Positions 41,638 to 50,451 are shown, counted from the first letter of the stretch. The stretch is DNA of 64,000 nt from an uncultured bacterium (GCA_905216025.1 CAJMSE010000019.1:4413-68412); one strand, 5' to 3'. Made by a program: numbers and translations. Notes: generated from the sequence alone by a model not told the origin.

Positions 41638-41709
41638 GTCTTTTCTGTTTTGCTGACGGTTGCTTCCAATCTTGCTGATGGCAACGGCGGTGTAGCCGGC
41701 AGTGCGGTG

Positions 41710-41717
41710 CAAAGGTA
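41710..41717 (-). promoter_or_regulatory. promoter of the VanX-like gene
   Basis: The minus strand reads TACCTTTG followed by CACC, 73 bp before the start codon. Confidence 0.6.
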
Positions 41718-41738
41718 GTCAAAAAGCACGAAATAAAT

Positions 41739-41772
41739 GAGGATCCCGGGCTTATTTGTGCCCGGGACCCTC
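41739..41772 (-). terminator. terminator of the sigma/anti-sigma operon
   Basis: GAGGATCCCGGGC (41739-41751) pairs with GCCCGGGACCCTC (41760-41772), one mismatch. A T-rich tract follows on the minus strand. Confidence 0.65.
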
Positions 41773-41885
41773 TCTCCTACGTTAGTATGTTATGAAAAAT
41801 TTGAGAGAATTGAAACTTCACAGTTTCGTTGTTGTTTTACTAAAAATGATTATTATGTTAGAGAAAGCATAGAAATATCTCTGTC

Positions 41886-42437
41886 TCAGCCCGCTGACGG
41901 GCGTATCCTTGTCTGCCTCGCGGCCTGTCCGGCCTTTGCCGTCTTCACTCCGAAGTGCTTTGCCAGACTGTTGATGAACTCGTCGTCAATGTCTCCCGTG
42001 AGGTTGACGATGACCATGGTGTTCTGCTTTGTGTCATTGTGGAGCAGTATCAGCTCTACCGTGTCGCCCTCTTTCGTCTGCCTTGTGTAGAACGTTCCGT
42101 GGGCGCCGGTGCTGTTGTAGCTTCTGTTCTTGCGGAAGCGGCTGCTGTTCTTCCCGAGCAGTTCCTCTGCCTGGCGGTAGTATTCGTGCCCGTTGCTGCT
42201 TGCCGTGACTATGCGGGCGCTCTTCAGCTTCTGTATGGCCTGCGTCATGCTGGTGCTGTTTTCGCCGTCGGAGTATTTCGTCAGCTGCTCCATCATCTTC
42301 GGGCTTACCGTCACGCAGAGCACCGCCGTGTCCTTTTCATACTCCTGCATGAACCTCGATGCGAAGTCCTGCGCATTCTGTGCGGCAACCGCGGCAGCCG
42401 TCATGACGGCCATTATCATGCTTGCCAGCCTCTTCAT
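41886..42437 (-). CDS. DUF4252 domain-containing exported protein
   Basis: A 183-residue exported protein with a signal peptide (about 1-19, TAAAVAAQ). The rest has the DUF4252 pattern of ECF-sigma-linked Bacteroidetes proteins (FASRFMQEYEKD...VTVSPKMMEQL, ...LILLHNDTKQNTMVIVNLTGDIDDEFINSLAKHF). The function is unknown. Its start overlaps the anti-sigma-like gene by 4 bp, so it is the third gene of a sigma operon and may be its output or signal sensor. Confidence 0.8.
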   Translation of the reverse strand: MKRLASMIMAVMTAAAVAAQNAQDFASRFMQEYEKDTAVLCVTVSPKMMEQLTKYSDGENSTSMTQAIQKLKSARIVTASSNGHEYYRQAEELLGKNSSRFRKNRSYNSTGAHGTFYTRQTKEGDTVELILLHNDTKQNTMVIVNLTGDIDDEFINSLAKHFGVKTAKAGQAARQTRIRPSAG

Positions 42438-42937
42438 TCCTCTGCCGTTGAGTCGTTGCTTACTCCCGCCGTGTCTGCCACGATGGCCATTGACATGCCC
42501 TCGGATACGAGCTGGAGTGCATCCTGCACGTTGTCGTATGCCGTTTCGGGGTCGGTGAACGTATCCTGATATGCGGCGTAGTTTATCTCGTCGCTGCTGT
42601 CGCCTCCGCTTATGGAGAACTGCGCTGCGTTTCCTATGGTTATTATTATCGCCACCACGGCAGCAGCCTTGAACAGCGGCATGAGCCTGCGCGGCATCTT
42701 TATCGTGCGGGCTTTCACCGTGGGCGGCTCGTCGATGGCTGCCAGCACCTTCGCGTCGAAGTCGTCGCCGAGCGTCTCGCTGTCAGACGGTGCCGCGGCG
42801 AACAGCTCCCGGTATGCGGCGAGCCCTTCGGGCAGCTCCTTCTGGCTGAAGAATGCGCGCAGTATCTGCTCCTCTTCGAGCGATGTGTCGCATGTCCAGT
42901 AGCGTTCGAGCAGTTGTTCTATATACTTATAGTCCAT
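42434..42937 (-). CDS. probable anti-sigma factor, single-pass membrane protein
   Basis: A 167-residue protein. The cytoplasmic N-terminus (DYKYIEQLLERYWTCDTSLEEEQ) resembles the sigma-binding region of Bacteroidetes anti-sigma-like proteins. One membrane helix lies at about 91-112 (FKAAAVVAIIITIGNAA), and a short acidic outer domain follows. The assignment rests on topology and on position between an ECF sigma gene (11-bp overlap) and a DUF4252 gene (4-bp overlap). Confidence 0.7.
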   Translation of the reverse strand: MDYKYIEQLLERYWTCDTSLEEEQILRAFFSQKELPEGLAAYRELFAAAPSDSETLGDDFDAKVLAAIDEPPTVKARTIKMPRRLMPLFKAAAVVAIIITIGNAAQFSISGGDSSDEINYAAYQDTFTDPETAYDNVQDALQLVSEGMSMAIVADTAGVSNDSTAEE

Positions 42938-43448
42938 AGTTTTCCCTTTCTGCGTATTTCTGTTTTATTGTCTGGCGGGCGCGGAAGATGTTTACCTTCA
43001 CCTGTTCCTCGCTTATTCCGAGTATTCCGCTTATCTCCTTGTAGCTCTTTGCCTCGAAGTCACGCAGGTGCATTGCGCTGCGTTGCTTCTCCGGCAGGCT
43101 GTCCATTATCATTCTGACGGTGGCCATCCTGTCGTGCGATATGGCCTGAGCCTCGGGATTTGCCCCGTAGGATGTGTCTGGGTGGTGGCTTCCGCCGGCC
43201 TCGTCGATGCTCAGGTTGCGGTTTGCGGCAGCCTTTGCCTTGTCGAGAGCCATATTGCGGCATATCGTGAGGCAGAATGCTTCGATGGATTCAATCTGCT
43301 CCCACGTGTCGCGCCGGTTCCATACCTTTATCATTGTTTCCTGCACGACATCCTCGGCCTCCGCCTTATCGAGGGTAATGCGGAGGGCGAGCCGGAAGAG
43401 TTTGTTCTTCAACGGCAGCACGTCGTTCCGGAAACTGATTTTTTTCAT
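42927..43448 (-). CDS. RNA polymerase ECF sigma factor
   Basis: A 173-residue sigma-70 family factor. Region 2 is at about 12-80 (FRLALRITLDKAEAEDVVQETMIKVWNRRDTW, -10 recognition). Region 4 is at about 115-165 (LPEKQRSAMHLRDFEAKSYKEISGILGISEEQVKVNIFRARQTIK, -35 helix-turn-helix). It heads a three-gene operon with an anti-sigma-like and a DUF4252 gene, implying an envelope-stress or signal-responsive switch. A poor TAnnTTTG-like sequence (TAACTTTTG at 43480-43488, minus) may be its promoter; autoregulation is possible. Confidence 0.92.
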   Translation of the reverse strand: MKKISFRNDVLPLKNKLFRLALRITLDKAEAEDVVQETMIKVWNRRDTWEQIESIEAFCLTICRNMALDKAKAAANRNLSIDEAGGSHHPDTSYGANPEAQAISHDRMATVRMIMDSLPEKQRSAMHLRDFEAKSYKEISGILGISEEQVKVNIFRARQTIKQKYAERENYGL

Positions 43449-43520
43449 CCTCTCTATTATTGATGACGAATCAGGAAGGCAAAAGTTACAGGAAAGTTGA
43501 AAAATATCTGAAAGTTGAAA

Positions 43521-43566
43521 ACAGAGACACGAAGGGCTATGTATCTCTGTGTCTCCGTGTCTCTGT
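43521..43566 (-). terminator. terminator of argB, built from an ACACGGAGACACAGAG-type repeat
   Basis: ACAGAGACACG (43521-43531) pairs with CGTGTCTCTGT (43556-43566). TTTTC follows on the minus strand. The region also contains direct CTGTGTCTC repeats. Confidence 0.65.
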
Positions 43567-43598
43567 GTTCATTATATAATAAGGTGTAATCCGACTGC

Positions 43599-44414
43599 TT
43601 ACATTATGACGGTGCCGTGGCGGCCGTCTATGGCGTCGGCCTTTGTGATGATGACACGGCTCACCCCGGCCTCGATGGCTTGCAGGGCGTTCTCTATCTT
43701 CGGCAGCATGCCGCCGCTGACGGTGCCGTCGGCGGTGAGCGCGGCAAACGATTCGCGCGTTATCGTGGGTATGACGCTGCCGTCGTCGTCAGGGTCGGAG
43801 AGCACGCCGGGTTTCTCGAAGCTGTATATCAGTGTCACGTCGTAGTATGCGGCGAGTGCCTTTGCCGTCTCTCCGGCCATGGTGTCGGCATTTGTGTTGA
43901 GGATGTTGCCCTGCCCGTCGTGTGTCAGCGGTGCCACGACGGGTGTCACGCCGGTCTCTATCAGTGAGGCGAGTGCCTTGCCGTCGGCCTTGTCCACGTC
44001 GCCGACGAAACCGAAGTCGACCCCGTTTTTCAGCGGGCGCTTGTGGCTGCGGATGATGTTCATGTCGGCTCCCGTCAGTCCGAGAGCGTTCACGCCGCAG
44101 GCCTGCAGCCGTGCGACGATGTTCTTGTTGACGAGTCCGCCGTATACCATCGTCACCACTTCGAGCATGTCTCTGTCGGTGATGCGCCGCCCGTCGACCA
44201 TGCGGCTCTCTATGCCGAGGCGCGCGGCAATCTGCGTGGCGCGTCTGCCGCCGCCGTGCACGAGAATCTTGCGGCCTTCTATGACGGCAAAGTCTTTGAG
44301 CAACCTGTCGAGCTGGGCTTCGTCTTCGACGACGGCCCCGCCCACTTTTACTATTGTGATGGGCTCAGCCGGTCTCCCTGAGGGAGAGGAGATGGGGGAT
44401 GTAATTGGATTCAT
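43599..44414 (-). CDS. argB: acetylglutamate kinase
   Basis: A 271-residue amino-acid kinase that phosphorylates N-acetylglutamate in arginine synthesis. It has TIVKVGGAVVED (phosphate-binding), LVHGGGRRATQ (substrate), NTNADTMAGETAKAL and GGMLPKIENAL. The first 18 residues (MNPITSPISSPSGRPAEP) are unlike other ArgB proteins, which start just before TIVKVGG. They are encoded by repeat-like sequence, and no later good ATG exists. It follows speA across a repeat element, joining two arginine-related steps. Confidence 0.93.
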   Translation of the reverse strand: MNPITSPISSPSGRPAEPITIVKVGGAVVEDEAQLDRLLKDFAVIEGRKILVHGGGRRATQIAARLGIESRMVDGRRITDRDMLEVVTMVYGGLVNKNIVARLQACGVNALGLTGADMNIIRSHKRPLKNGVDFGFVGDVDKADGKALASLIETGVTPVVAPLTHDGQGNILNTNADTMAGETAKALAAYYDVTLIYSFEKPGVLSDPDDDGSVIPTITRESFAALTADGTVSGGMLPKIENALQAIEAGVSRVIITKADAIDGRHGTVIM

Positions 44415-44427
44415 GGGAGTTTATGGA

Positions 44428-44597
44428 AGCCCCTCCCGGCCTCCCCAAAGGGGAGGTGAAGGGTGTCGGGCTATGGGATTAATGGGATTTTATGGGAATT
44501 TGTGGGAGTGATGGGAGCTTATGGGAATCATGGGAGAGATGGGAGGAATGAGCCGGACATCCCTTCACCTCCCCTTTGGGGAGGCCGGGAGGGGCCC
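44428..44597. repeat. palindromic CCTCCCC/GGGGAGG element with 9-bp core
   Basis: AGCCCCTCCCGGCCTCCCC plus AAAGGGGAGG at the left, degenerate ATGGGAnnn 9-mers in the middle, and CCTCCCCTTTGGGGAGG with CCGGGAGGGGCC at the right. It occupies the whole speA-argB gap and touches the speA stop codon. Confidence 0.82.
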
Positions 44598-46490
44598 CTA
44601 TTCTAAATAGGTATATCCGTAGAGTCCCGAGCGGTAGTTGCTGAGGAACTCCTTGCCCTCTTCGAGGGATATCTTTCCTTCCTTGACGCTCTTTGCCACC
44701 CACACCTCGAGCTGCCGCACGAGTTTCTTCGGGTTATACTGCACGTAGTCGAGCACTTCGGCCACGGTCTCTCCGTCGAATATCTGGTCGATATGGTAGT
44801 GTCCGTCCTTTACGCTGATGTGCACGGCCGTGGTGTCTCCGAAAAGGTTGTGCATGTCGCCGAGAATCTCTTGGTATGCTCCGACGAGGAACACGCCGAG
44901 ATAATAAGGCTCGTTGCGGCGCAGCGTGTGCACCGGCAGCACATGCGAGTTGTTGCGGTTGGTGACGAAGTTGGCAATCTTGCCGTCGCTGTCGCATGTG
45001 ATGTCCTGCAGCGTGGCGTTGCGTGTGGGGCGTTCCGTGAGGCGCTGTATGGGCATTATGGGGAACAGCTGGTCGATGGCCCATGAGTCCGGCAGGCTCT
45101 GGAAGAGCGAGAAATTGCAGAAATACTTGTCGGCCAGCAGCTTGTCGAGGTTCATCAGTTCCTCGGGAGTGTGCTTGAGATGCTTGACGAGGATGTTTAT
45201 CTCGTGGCATACGCTCCAGTACATGCTCTCAATCTCGGCCCTCGTCTTCAGGTCTACGATGCCGTGGCAGAACAAGTCGAGCGACTCCTCGCGTATCTGC
45301 TCCGCGTCGTGCCAGTCTTCGAGCATCGTGCGGGGCGTGAGGTTATCCCATATCTCGTACAGGTCTTTCACGAGTTGGTGGCTGTTCTCGTCAGGTTCGA
45401 ACTCCTCGTCCATCTCCGGCAGCGAAGCCGTCTCGAGCACGTCGATGACGAGCACCGAGTGATGGGCCGTCAGCGAGCGTCCGCTTTCGGTGATGATGTT
45501 GGGGTGGGGCAGTCCGTTCTTGTCGGCGGCATCGACGAATGTGTATATGCAGTCGTTCACATACTCCTGTATCGAGTAGTTCACCGAGCTCTCGCTGCTG
45601 GGCGAGCGCGTGCCGTCGTAGTCTACGCCGAGCCCTCCGCCGCAGTCGACGAAGTCCACGTTATACCCCATCTTGTGCAGCTGGGTGTAGAATTGCGACG
45701 CCTCGCGCAGTGCGGCCTGTATGCGGCGTATCTTCGTTATCTGGCTGCCGATGTGGAAGTGGATTAGTCTCAGACAGTCGCGCATGCCCTTCTTGTCGAG
45801 CATCTCGAGGGCCTCGAGCAGTTCGCTGCTCGTCAGTCCGAACTTGCTGGCGTCGCCGCCGCTCTCCTCCCACTTGCCGCTTCCGCTTGCCGCGAGCTTT
45901 ATGCGGATGCCGAGATACGGCTTCACGTTGAGCTTCTTGGCCTCGCGGGCAATTATCTCGAGCTCATTGAGCTTCTCCACCACGATGAATATGCGCTTGC
46001 CCATCTTCTGTGCGAGCAGGGCCAGCTCTATGTAGCTCTGGTCTTTGTATCCGTTGCACACGATGATGGAGTCGCTCTGGCACTGCACCGCAATCACTGC
46101 GTGCAGCTCCGGTTTCGAGCCGGCTTCAAGGCCGAGGTTGAACTTACGGCCGTGGGAGATGATTTCCTCCACCACGGGCTGCATCTGGTTCACCTTGATG
46201 GGATAGATGATGAAGTTCTCGCCCTTGTATCCGTATTCCGCCGCAGCCTTCTTGAAGCAGCTGCTCGTCTTCTCGATGCGGTTGTCGAGGATGTCGGGAA
46301 AGCGCAGCAGCACCGGGCTGGTCACGTCTCTCAGGGCCAGTTCGTCCATCACCTCGCGCAGGTCTATCTGCGATTCGTCCTTGCTGGGCGTGACGTAGAC
46401 GTTGCCTTCGCTGTTGATGCCGAAATAGGAGGTGCCCCAACCGTTGATGTTGTAGAGCTCCTTAGAGTCTTCGATTGTCCACTTTTTCAT
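44598..46490 (-). CDS. speA: biosynthetic arginine decarboxylase
   Basis: A 630-residue PLP enzyme that converts arginine to agmatine, the first step of the agmatine route to putrescine. The PLP lysine lies in IYPIKVNQMQP near residue 98. The barrel continues with GSKPELHAVIA, LIHFHIGSQI and VDCGGGLGVDYDGT. The C-terminal beta domain contains VGAYQEILGDMHNLFGD with the substrate-binding Asp. Length and motifs match SpeA rather than the acid-inducible AdiA. It lies between aroK and argB in a reverse cluster. Confidence 0.95.
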   Translation of the reverse strand: MKKWTIEDSKELYNINGWGTSYFGINSEGNVYVTPSKDESQIDLREVMDELALRDVTSPVLLRFPDILDNRIEKTSSCFKKAAAEYGYKGENFIIYPIKVNQMQPVVEEIISHGRKFNLGLEAGSKPELHAVIAVQCQSDSIIVCNGYKDQSYIELALLAQKMGKRIFIVVEKLNELEIIAREAKKLNVKPYLGIRIKLAASGSGKWEESGGDASKFGLTSSELLEALEMLDKKGMRDCLRLIHFHIGSQITKIRRIQAALREASQFYTQLHKMGYNVDFVDCGGGLGVDYDGTRSPSSESSVNYSIQEYVNDCIYTFVDAADKNGLPHPNIITESGRSLTAHHSVLVIDVLETASLPEMDEEFEPDENSHQLVKDLYEIWDNLTPRTMLEDWHDAEQIREESLDLFCHGIVDLKTRAEIESMYWSVCHEINILVKHLKHTPEELMNLDKLLADKYFCNFSLFQSLPDSWAIDQLFPIMPIQRLTERPTRNATLQDITCDSDGKIANFVTNRNNSHVLPVHTLRRNEPYYLGVFLVGAYQEILGDMHNLFGDTTAVHISVKDGHYHIDQIFDGETVAEVLDYVQYNPKKLVRQLEVWVAKSVKEGKISLEEGKEFLSNYRSGLYGYTYLE

Positions 46491-46507
46491 TCTGTTTCTT
46501 TCTTTTT

Positions 46508-46623
46508 ATGGGAGGTGAAGGGATATTATGGGAGTTATGGGAGTTTATGGGAGGGATGTGAGAGATGGGAGAACTGGGCCGTGTATCCTTTCACCTCCCC
46601 TTTGGGGAGGCCGGGAAGGGTCT
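46508..46623. repeat. CCTCCCC/GGGGAGG element with 9-bp core (one end)
   Basis: ATGGGAGnn-type 9-mers are followed by CCTCCCCTTTGGGGAGG and CCGGGAAGGGTC. The left palindrome is missing. It fills the aroK-speA gap. Confidence 0.75.
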
Positions 46624-46632
46624 TCTTCAAGC

Positions 46633-47160
46633 CTATATCCCGAGCATCTCCCTGATTCTCTCTACCGATATCTTAATCTTCTCGTAGTTGTCGAGCAGGT
46701 TCACGTCGAGCGTGTAAGCCGCCTTTGCATAGTGCTTCTCGCGTTCGCCGAGCTGGCCCTTGATGAATTCAATCAGCTCTTCTTCGGTCTTTCCCTTGAG
46801 CAGGGGGCGCTCCGTCTTGCCCATCAGAAGGTGCTTGTAGAGCACTTCGGGCGAGGCTTTGAGGTATACCACCTGCGCCTGACCGTTCATGTAGTCCATG
46901 TTGTCGAAGAAGCACGGTGTGCCTCCGCCGCAACTTATTATCACGTTCTCGAACTCGGCCACCTCATGCAGCATGTTGTGCTCTATCTGTCTGAAGCCTG
47001 CCTCGCCGCGTTCGGCGAATATCTGCGGCACGGTGCGCCGCATCCGGCTCTCGATATACCAGTCGAGGTCGTAGAACTGAAGGCCCGTCGCCTTTGCCAG
47101 CGCCTTGCCTACGGTGGTCTTTCCGGCTCCCATATAGCCGACGATGATTATCCTGCGCAT
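46633..47160 (-). CDS. aroK: shikimate kinase
   Basis: A 175-residue P-loop kinase that phosphorylates shikimate in the aromatic amino acid pathway. Walker A GYMGAGKTT is at 8-16, DLDWYIE (shikimate Asp) at about 32-38, SCGGGTP at about 76-82, and the lid ERPLLKGKT near 117. It starts 4 bp after the topA stop, so the two are cotranscribed. Confidence 0.94.
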   Translation of the reverse strand: MRRIIIVGYMGAGKTTVGKALAKATGLQFYDLDWYIESRMRRTVPQIFAERGEAGFRQIEHNMLHEVAEFENVIISCGGGTPCFFDNMDYMNGQAQVVYLKASPEVLYKHLLMGKTERPLLKGKTEEELIEFIKGQLGEREKHYAKAAYTLDVNLLDNYEKIKISVERIREMLGI

Positions 47161-47164
47161 GCTG

Positions 47165-49501
47165 TCACTTCTTCTTCACCGGTGCGGCGTTGACTATCTC
47201 CATGCACTCGGCAAGCGTCAGCGACTCTGCGCGCTCGTGCATGCTCTTCGGCAGACGGTAGTTCTTGCCGTCGAAGGCGATGTACGGACCGTATCGTCCG
47301 TTGAGGATTTCCATTTTCGGCTCCTCCTCGAATGTCTTTATGTGGCGCTGCTTCTCCTGCAGACGCTTCTCCTCGATGAGGGCGACGGCCGTGCCGAGCG
47401 TCACCGTCAGCGGGTCTTCGCCCTTGGGCAGCGACACATACTTGCGCTTGTGCAGCACGTACGGGCCGAAGCGCCCTGCGCCGATGATTACCTTCTCGCC
47501 CTCGAACTCGCCTATCTCGCGCGGCAGGCGGAACAGTTCGAGAGCCTCTTCGAGCGTTATCGTCTCCATGCTCTTGTCCGACGGCAGCTGCGAGAAGCGC
47601 GGCTTCTCCTCCTCGTCGGCCGAGCCTATCTGCACCACGGGGCCGAAGCGTCCTATCTTGACGAACACCGGCCGTCCGGTAGCGGGGTCGTTGCCGAGGC
47701 AGCGCTCGCCGGCCTTGTGCTCCGAGCGGGTGTTCAGGGTGTTCTCCACCGTGGGCTCGAAGTCTTTATAAAAGTCCTTCATCATGTCTGTCCATACCTC
47801 GCCGCCCTCGGCAATCTCGTCGAACTTGCGTTCCACCTTGGCAGTGAAGTTGTAGTCCATGATGTCGGGAAAATATTTCATCAGAAAGTCGTTCACCACG
47901 ATGCCTATGTCCGTGGGCAGCAGCTTACCCTTGTCGCTGCCCGCCATCTCTTTCTTGGTGACCGACGTTATCTTGCCGTTCTTCAGCGTGTCTACGGTGA
48001 AGGTGCGCTCCTCGCCCTTGCGGTCGCCCTTGTGCACGTAGTCGCGCTGCTGTATGGTGCTGATTGTCGGGGCGTATGTAGACGGTCGGCCGATGCCCAG
48101 TTCCTCGAGCTTGTGTACGAGGCTGGCCTCGGTATAGCGGAGCGGTCCCTGGCTGAAGCGTTCCGTTGCTGTTATCTCCTTTGCCGTCAGCTCCATCCCC
48201 TCGGTCATTGCCGGCAGTATGTGGCCGTCGGCATCCTGCGGCTCGTCTCCGTCTCCGTCCGACTCGCGGTAGACCTTGAGGAAACCGTCGAACTTCACAA
48301 CCTCGCCGGTGGCGATGAATGAAGCAGCAGATTTCTGTCCGCCGCCTCCTGTGCCTTCGATGGCAATCACCACCGTGGTCTTCTCTATGTCGGCATCGGC
48401 CATCTGGCTGGCTGCGGTGCGCTTCCAGATGAGGTCGTAGAGGCGCCTTTCCTGCGCCGTGCCCTCGATGGCGGTGACGTTCATGTATGTGGGGCGGATG
48501 GCCTCGTGGGCTTCCTGTGCACCCTTGGAGCGGGTGTGATACTGGCGCGGGTGGCTATATTCTGCTCCCCACGTGTTCTTTACCTCCTCCTCGCTTGCCT
48601 TGATGCAGAGTGATGACAGGTTGACGGAGTCCGTACGCATGTAGGTGATGCGTCCGTTCTCATACAGGTGCTGAGCCACCATCATCGTCTGGCTGACGGT
48701 GAAGCCGAGCTTGCGCGCTGCTTCCTGCTGCAGCGTCGACGTGGTGAACGGCGCTGCCGGCGTGCGCTTCAGCGGTTTCTTGGTCACAGACTCTATCGTG
48801 AAGCGTGCGTCGCGGCACTGCTCGAGGAACTCCCTCACCTCGCCGGCTGTCTTGAACTTTGTGCCCAGTTCGGCCTTGACCTCCGACAGCGTGCCGTCAG
48901 CGGCCGGTATGGTGAAGATTGCGTTGACCCTGTAGTAGGCCTCGCTTTTGAACGCCTGTATCTCGCGCTCACGCTCTACTATGAGCCGCACGGCCACGCT
49001 CTGCACGCGGCCTGCCGAGAGCGACGGCTTCACCTTGCGCCACAGCACGGGCGAGAGCTTGAAGCCCACGAGGCGGTCGAGCACGCGGCGTGCCTGTTGC
49101 GCGTTGACGAGGTTCATGTCGAGGTTTCTCGGGTGCTTTATAGCCTCGAGGATGGCCGGCTTCGTGATTTCGTGGAACACGATGCGGCTCGTCTTCTGCT
49201 CATCGAGGCCGAGCACCTCGCACAGATGCCACGAGATGGCCTCTCCCTCGCGGTCTTCATCGGAGGCGAGCCATATCTTGTCCGCTTTCTTGGCGTTGGC
49301 CTTGAGTTCCTTCACGAGCTTCTCCTTCTCGTCGGGAATCTCGTAGTCGGGAATGAGCGTGTCGGTGTCGATGCTCAGTTCGCGCTTCTTCAGGTCTCTG
49401 ATGTGTCCGTAGCTCGACATCACCTTGTAGTCGCTTCCCAGGAATTTCTCGATGGTCTTCGCCTTGGCCGGAGACTCGACAATGACTAAATTCTTTTGCA
49501 T
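47165..49501 (-). CDS. topA: DNA topoisomerase I (type IA)
   Basis: A 778-residue enzyme that relaxes negative supercoils. The N-terminal TOPRIM domain begins LVIVESPAKAKTIEKFLG, with DEDREGEAISWHL. The catalytic Tyr287 is in GRITYMRTDSVNLS. The C-terminal part lacks zinc-finger cysteines. Instead it carries three topoisomerase C-terminal repeats (VKIGRFGPVVQIG, GRFGPYVLHKRKYVSLP, GRYGPYIAFDGKNYRLP), the Bacteroidetes arrangement. It heads the topA-aroK-speA-argB cluster with a promoter at 49532-49539. Confidence 0.96.
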   Translation of the reverse strand: MQKNLVIVESPAKAKTIEKFLGSDYKVMSSYGHIRDLKKRELSIDTDTLIPDYEIPDEKEKLVKELKANAKKADKIWLASDEDREGEAISWHLCEVLGLDEQKTSRIVFHEITKPAILEAIKHPRNLDMNLVNAQQARRVLDRLVGFKLSPVLWRKVKPSLSAGRVQSVAVRLIVEREREIQAFKSEAYYRVNAIFTIPAADGTLSEVKAELGTKFKTAGEVREFLEQCRDARFTIESVTKKPLKRTPAAPFTTSTLQQEAARKLGFTVSQTMMVAQHLYENGRITYMRTDSVNLSSLCIKASEEEVKNTWGAEYSHPRQYHTRSKGAQEAHEAIRPTYMNVTAIEGTAQERRLYDLIWKRTAASQMADADIEKTTVVIAIEGTGGGGQKSAASFIATGEVVKFDGFLKVYRESDGDGDEPQDADGHILPAMTEGMELTAKEITATERFSQGPLRYTEASLVHKLEELGIGRPSTYAPTISTIQQRDYVHKGDRKGEERTFTVDTLKNGKITSVTKKEMAGSDKGKLLPTDIGIVVNDFLMKYFPDIMDYNFTAKVERKFDEIAEGGEVWTDMMKDFYKDFEPTVENTLNTRSEHKAGERCLGNDPATGRPVFVKIGRFGPVVQIGSADEEEKPRFSQLPSDKSMETITLEEALELFRLPREIGEFEGEKVIIGAGRFGPYVLHKRKYVSLPKGEDPLTVTLGTAVALIEEKRLQEKQRHIKTFEEEPKMEILNGRYGPYIAFDGKNYRLPKSMHERAESLTLAECMEIVNAAPVKKK

Positions 49502-49531
49502 AATATGCTAATAACTTTTAAGTTCGGGGTG

Positions 49532-49539
49532 CAAAAGTA
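49532..49539 (-). promoter_or_regulatory. promoter of the topA cluster
   Basis: The minus strand reads TACTTTTG followed by CAC, 30 bp before the topA start codon. Confidence 0.6.
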
Positions 49540-49580
49540 AGCAAAAAGTTCCCCACAGCATTATATATAATGTAAAATTT

Positions 49581-50111
49581 CTACTTTTTTAATGAATTGC
49601 GGTTCATTTCCATGAATTTGCGCAGTGCGTGACGGATGGACCGCAGGCCGAACTGCTCCGTGTGTACATCGGCCAGCGGGAGCCAGAAGCACTCTGCCGC
49701 GTCGTCGGCGGCCTCGGCGCCGTCGCTGCTTTCCACCTCGCAGCGGAAGAAGATGTCGAGCGTGTGTATCTCAACTCCGGAGTAGAGATAGATGTTCGGC
49801 ATGGTGAACATATATTCGGCGCGTGTCACCTTGAGCCCTGTTTCTTCCCTCACCTCGCGTGCGATGCCCTCCTCGGCCGTCTCGTCGTTGTCGACAAAGC
49901 CTCCGGGCAGGTCGAGAGTGCCTTTTCCCGGCTCCTTCCCGCGCCGCTCGACGAGCAGTTCGCCCTTACTGTTGAGGATGAAGGCAGCCGTTGCGGCGCT
50001 CGGGTTTACGTAGTAGGTGAATCCGCAGTTGTCGCATTTCTTGCTTTTCTCGTTGTTCGTGTGGAAATGTTTGCTGCCGCATTTGGGGCAATAATTGAAT
50101 TTTTCGAGCAT
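49581..50111 (-). CDS. Nudix hydrolase with N-terminal zinc ribbon
   Basis: A 176-residue protein. A CPKCGS...CDNCGF zinc ribbon (residues 8-35) precedes a Nudix domain. The Nudix box GGFVDNDETAEEGIAREVREETGL matches G-x5-E-x7-REUxEExGU with all acidic metal ligands. Related zinc-ribbon Nudix enzymes include NADH pyrophosphatases, but this protein is shorter and the substrate is not predictable. It lies upstream of topA with a promoter between them, so it is probably a separate unit. Confidence 0.88.
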   Translation of the reverse strand: MLEKFNYCPKCGSKHFHTNNEKSKKCDNCGFTYYVNPSAATAAFILNSKGELLVERRGKEPGKGTLDLPGGFVDNDETAEEGIAREVREETGLKVTRAEYMFTMPNIYLYSGVEIHTLDIFFRCEVESSDGAEAADDAAECFWLPLADVHTEQFGLRSIRHALRKFMEMNRNSLKK

Positions 50112-50246
50112 ATCGTTTGATGTTAGTAAGGGCGTGCCGCGATGCGTCCGGACCGGGCGCCGCTGTGCATCCCTTGTTTAATTACGCTGCAATATTACGA
50201 AAAATATCCGTGAAAGCACTATAAAGAAAGATTTTTTTGGAGTTTT

Positions 50247-50395
50247 GGAGCTCTCGGATGGTTCGGAAAGCTCTGAGGAGTCCGAACTTTCCGAGTACTC
50301 AGAGCACTCAGAATGCTCAGAAAACTCCGGTTGTTCCGAGACCTCCGATTTCCCGGTGGGCTCAGAGCCCTCAGAGAAATCGAAGTCCTCCGGCC
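50247..50395 (+). repeat. 9-bp-period CTCAGAGnn array
   Basis: About sixteen degenerate 9-mers (CTCAGAGCA, CTCAGAATG, CTCAGAAAA, TTCCGAGAC and so on) run in one register. In one frame they would read Ser-Glu-x repeats in line with the esterase gene, but the promoter of that gene lies downstream of the array. Confidence 0.8.
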
Positions 50396-50422
50396 GCTTT
50401 TGCCTTTCTCATAATTTTTTAT

Positions 50423-50430
50423 TATCTTTG
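50423..50430 (+). promoter_or_regulatory. promoter of the esterase gene
   Basis: TATCTTTG followed by CGG, 22 bp before the ATG at 50452. This position rules out longer start choices. Confidence 0.65.
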
Positions 50431-50451
50431 CGGCAAATTAAACACCGGAAG

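Noticed and set aside
50245..50451. N-terminal extension of the esterase with Ser-Glu repeats
   Set aside because: The promoter element at 50423-50430 and a proper signal peptide at 50452 indicate the later start.
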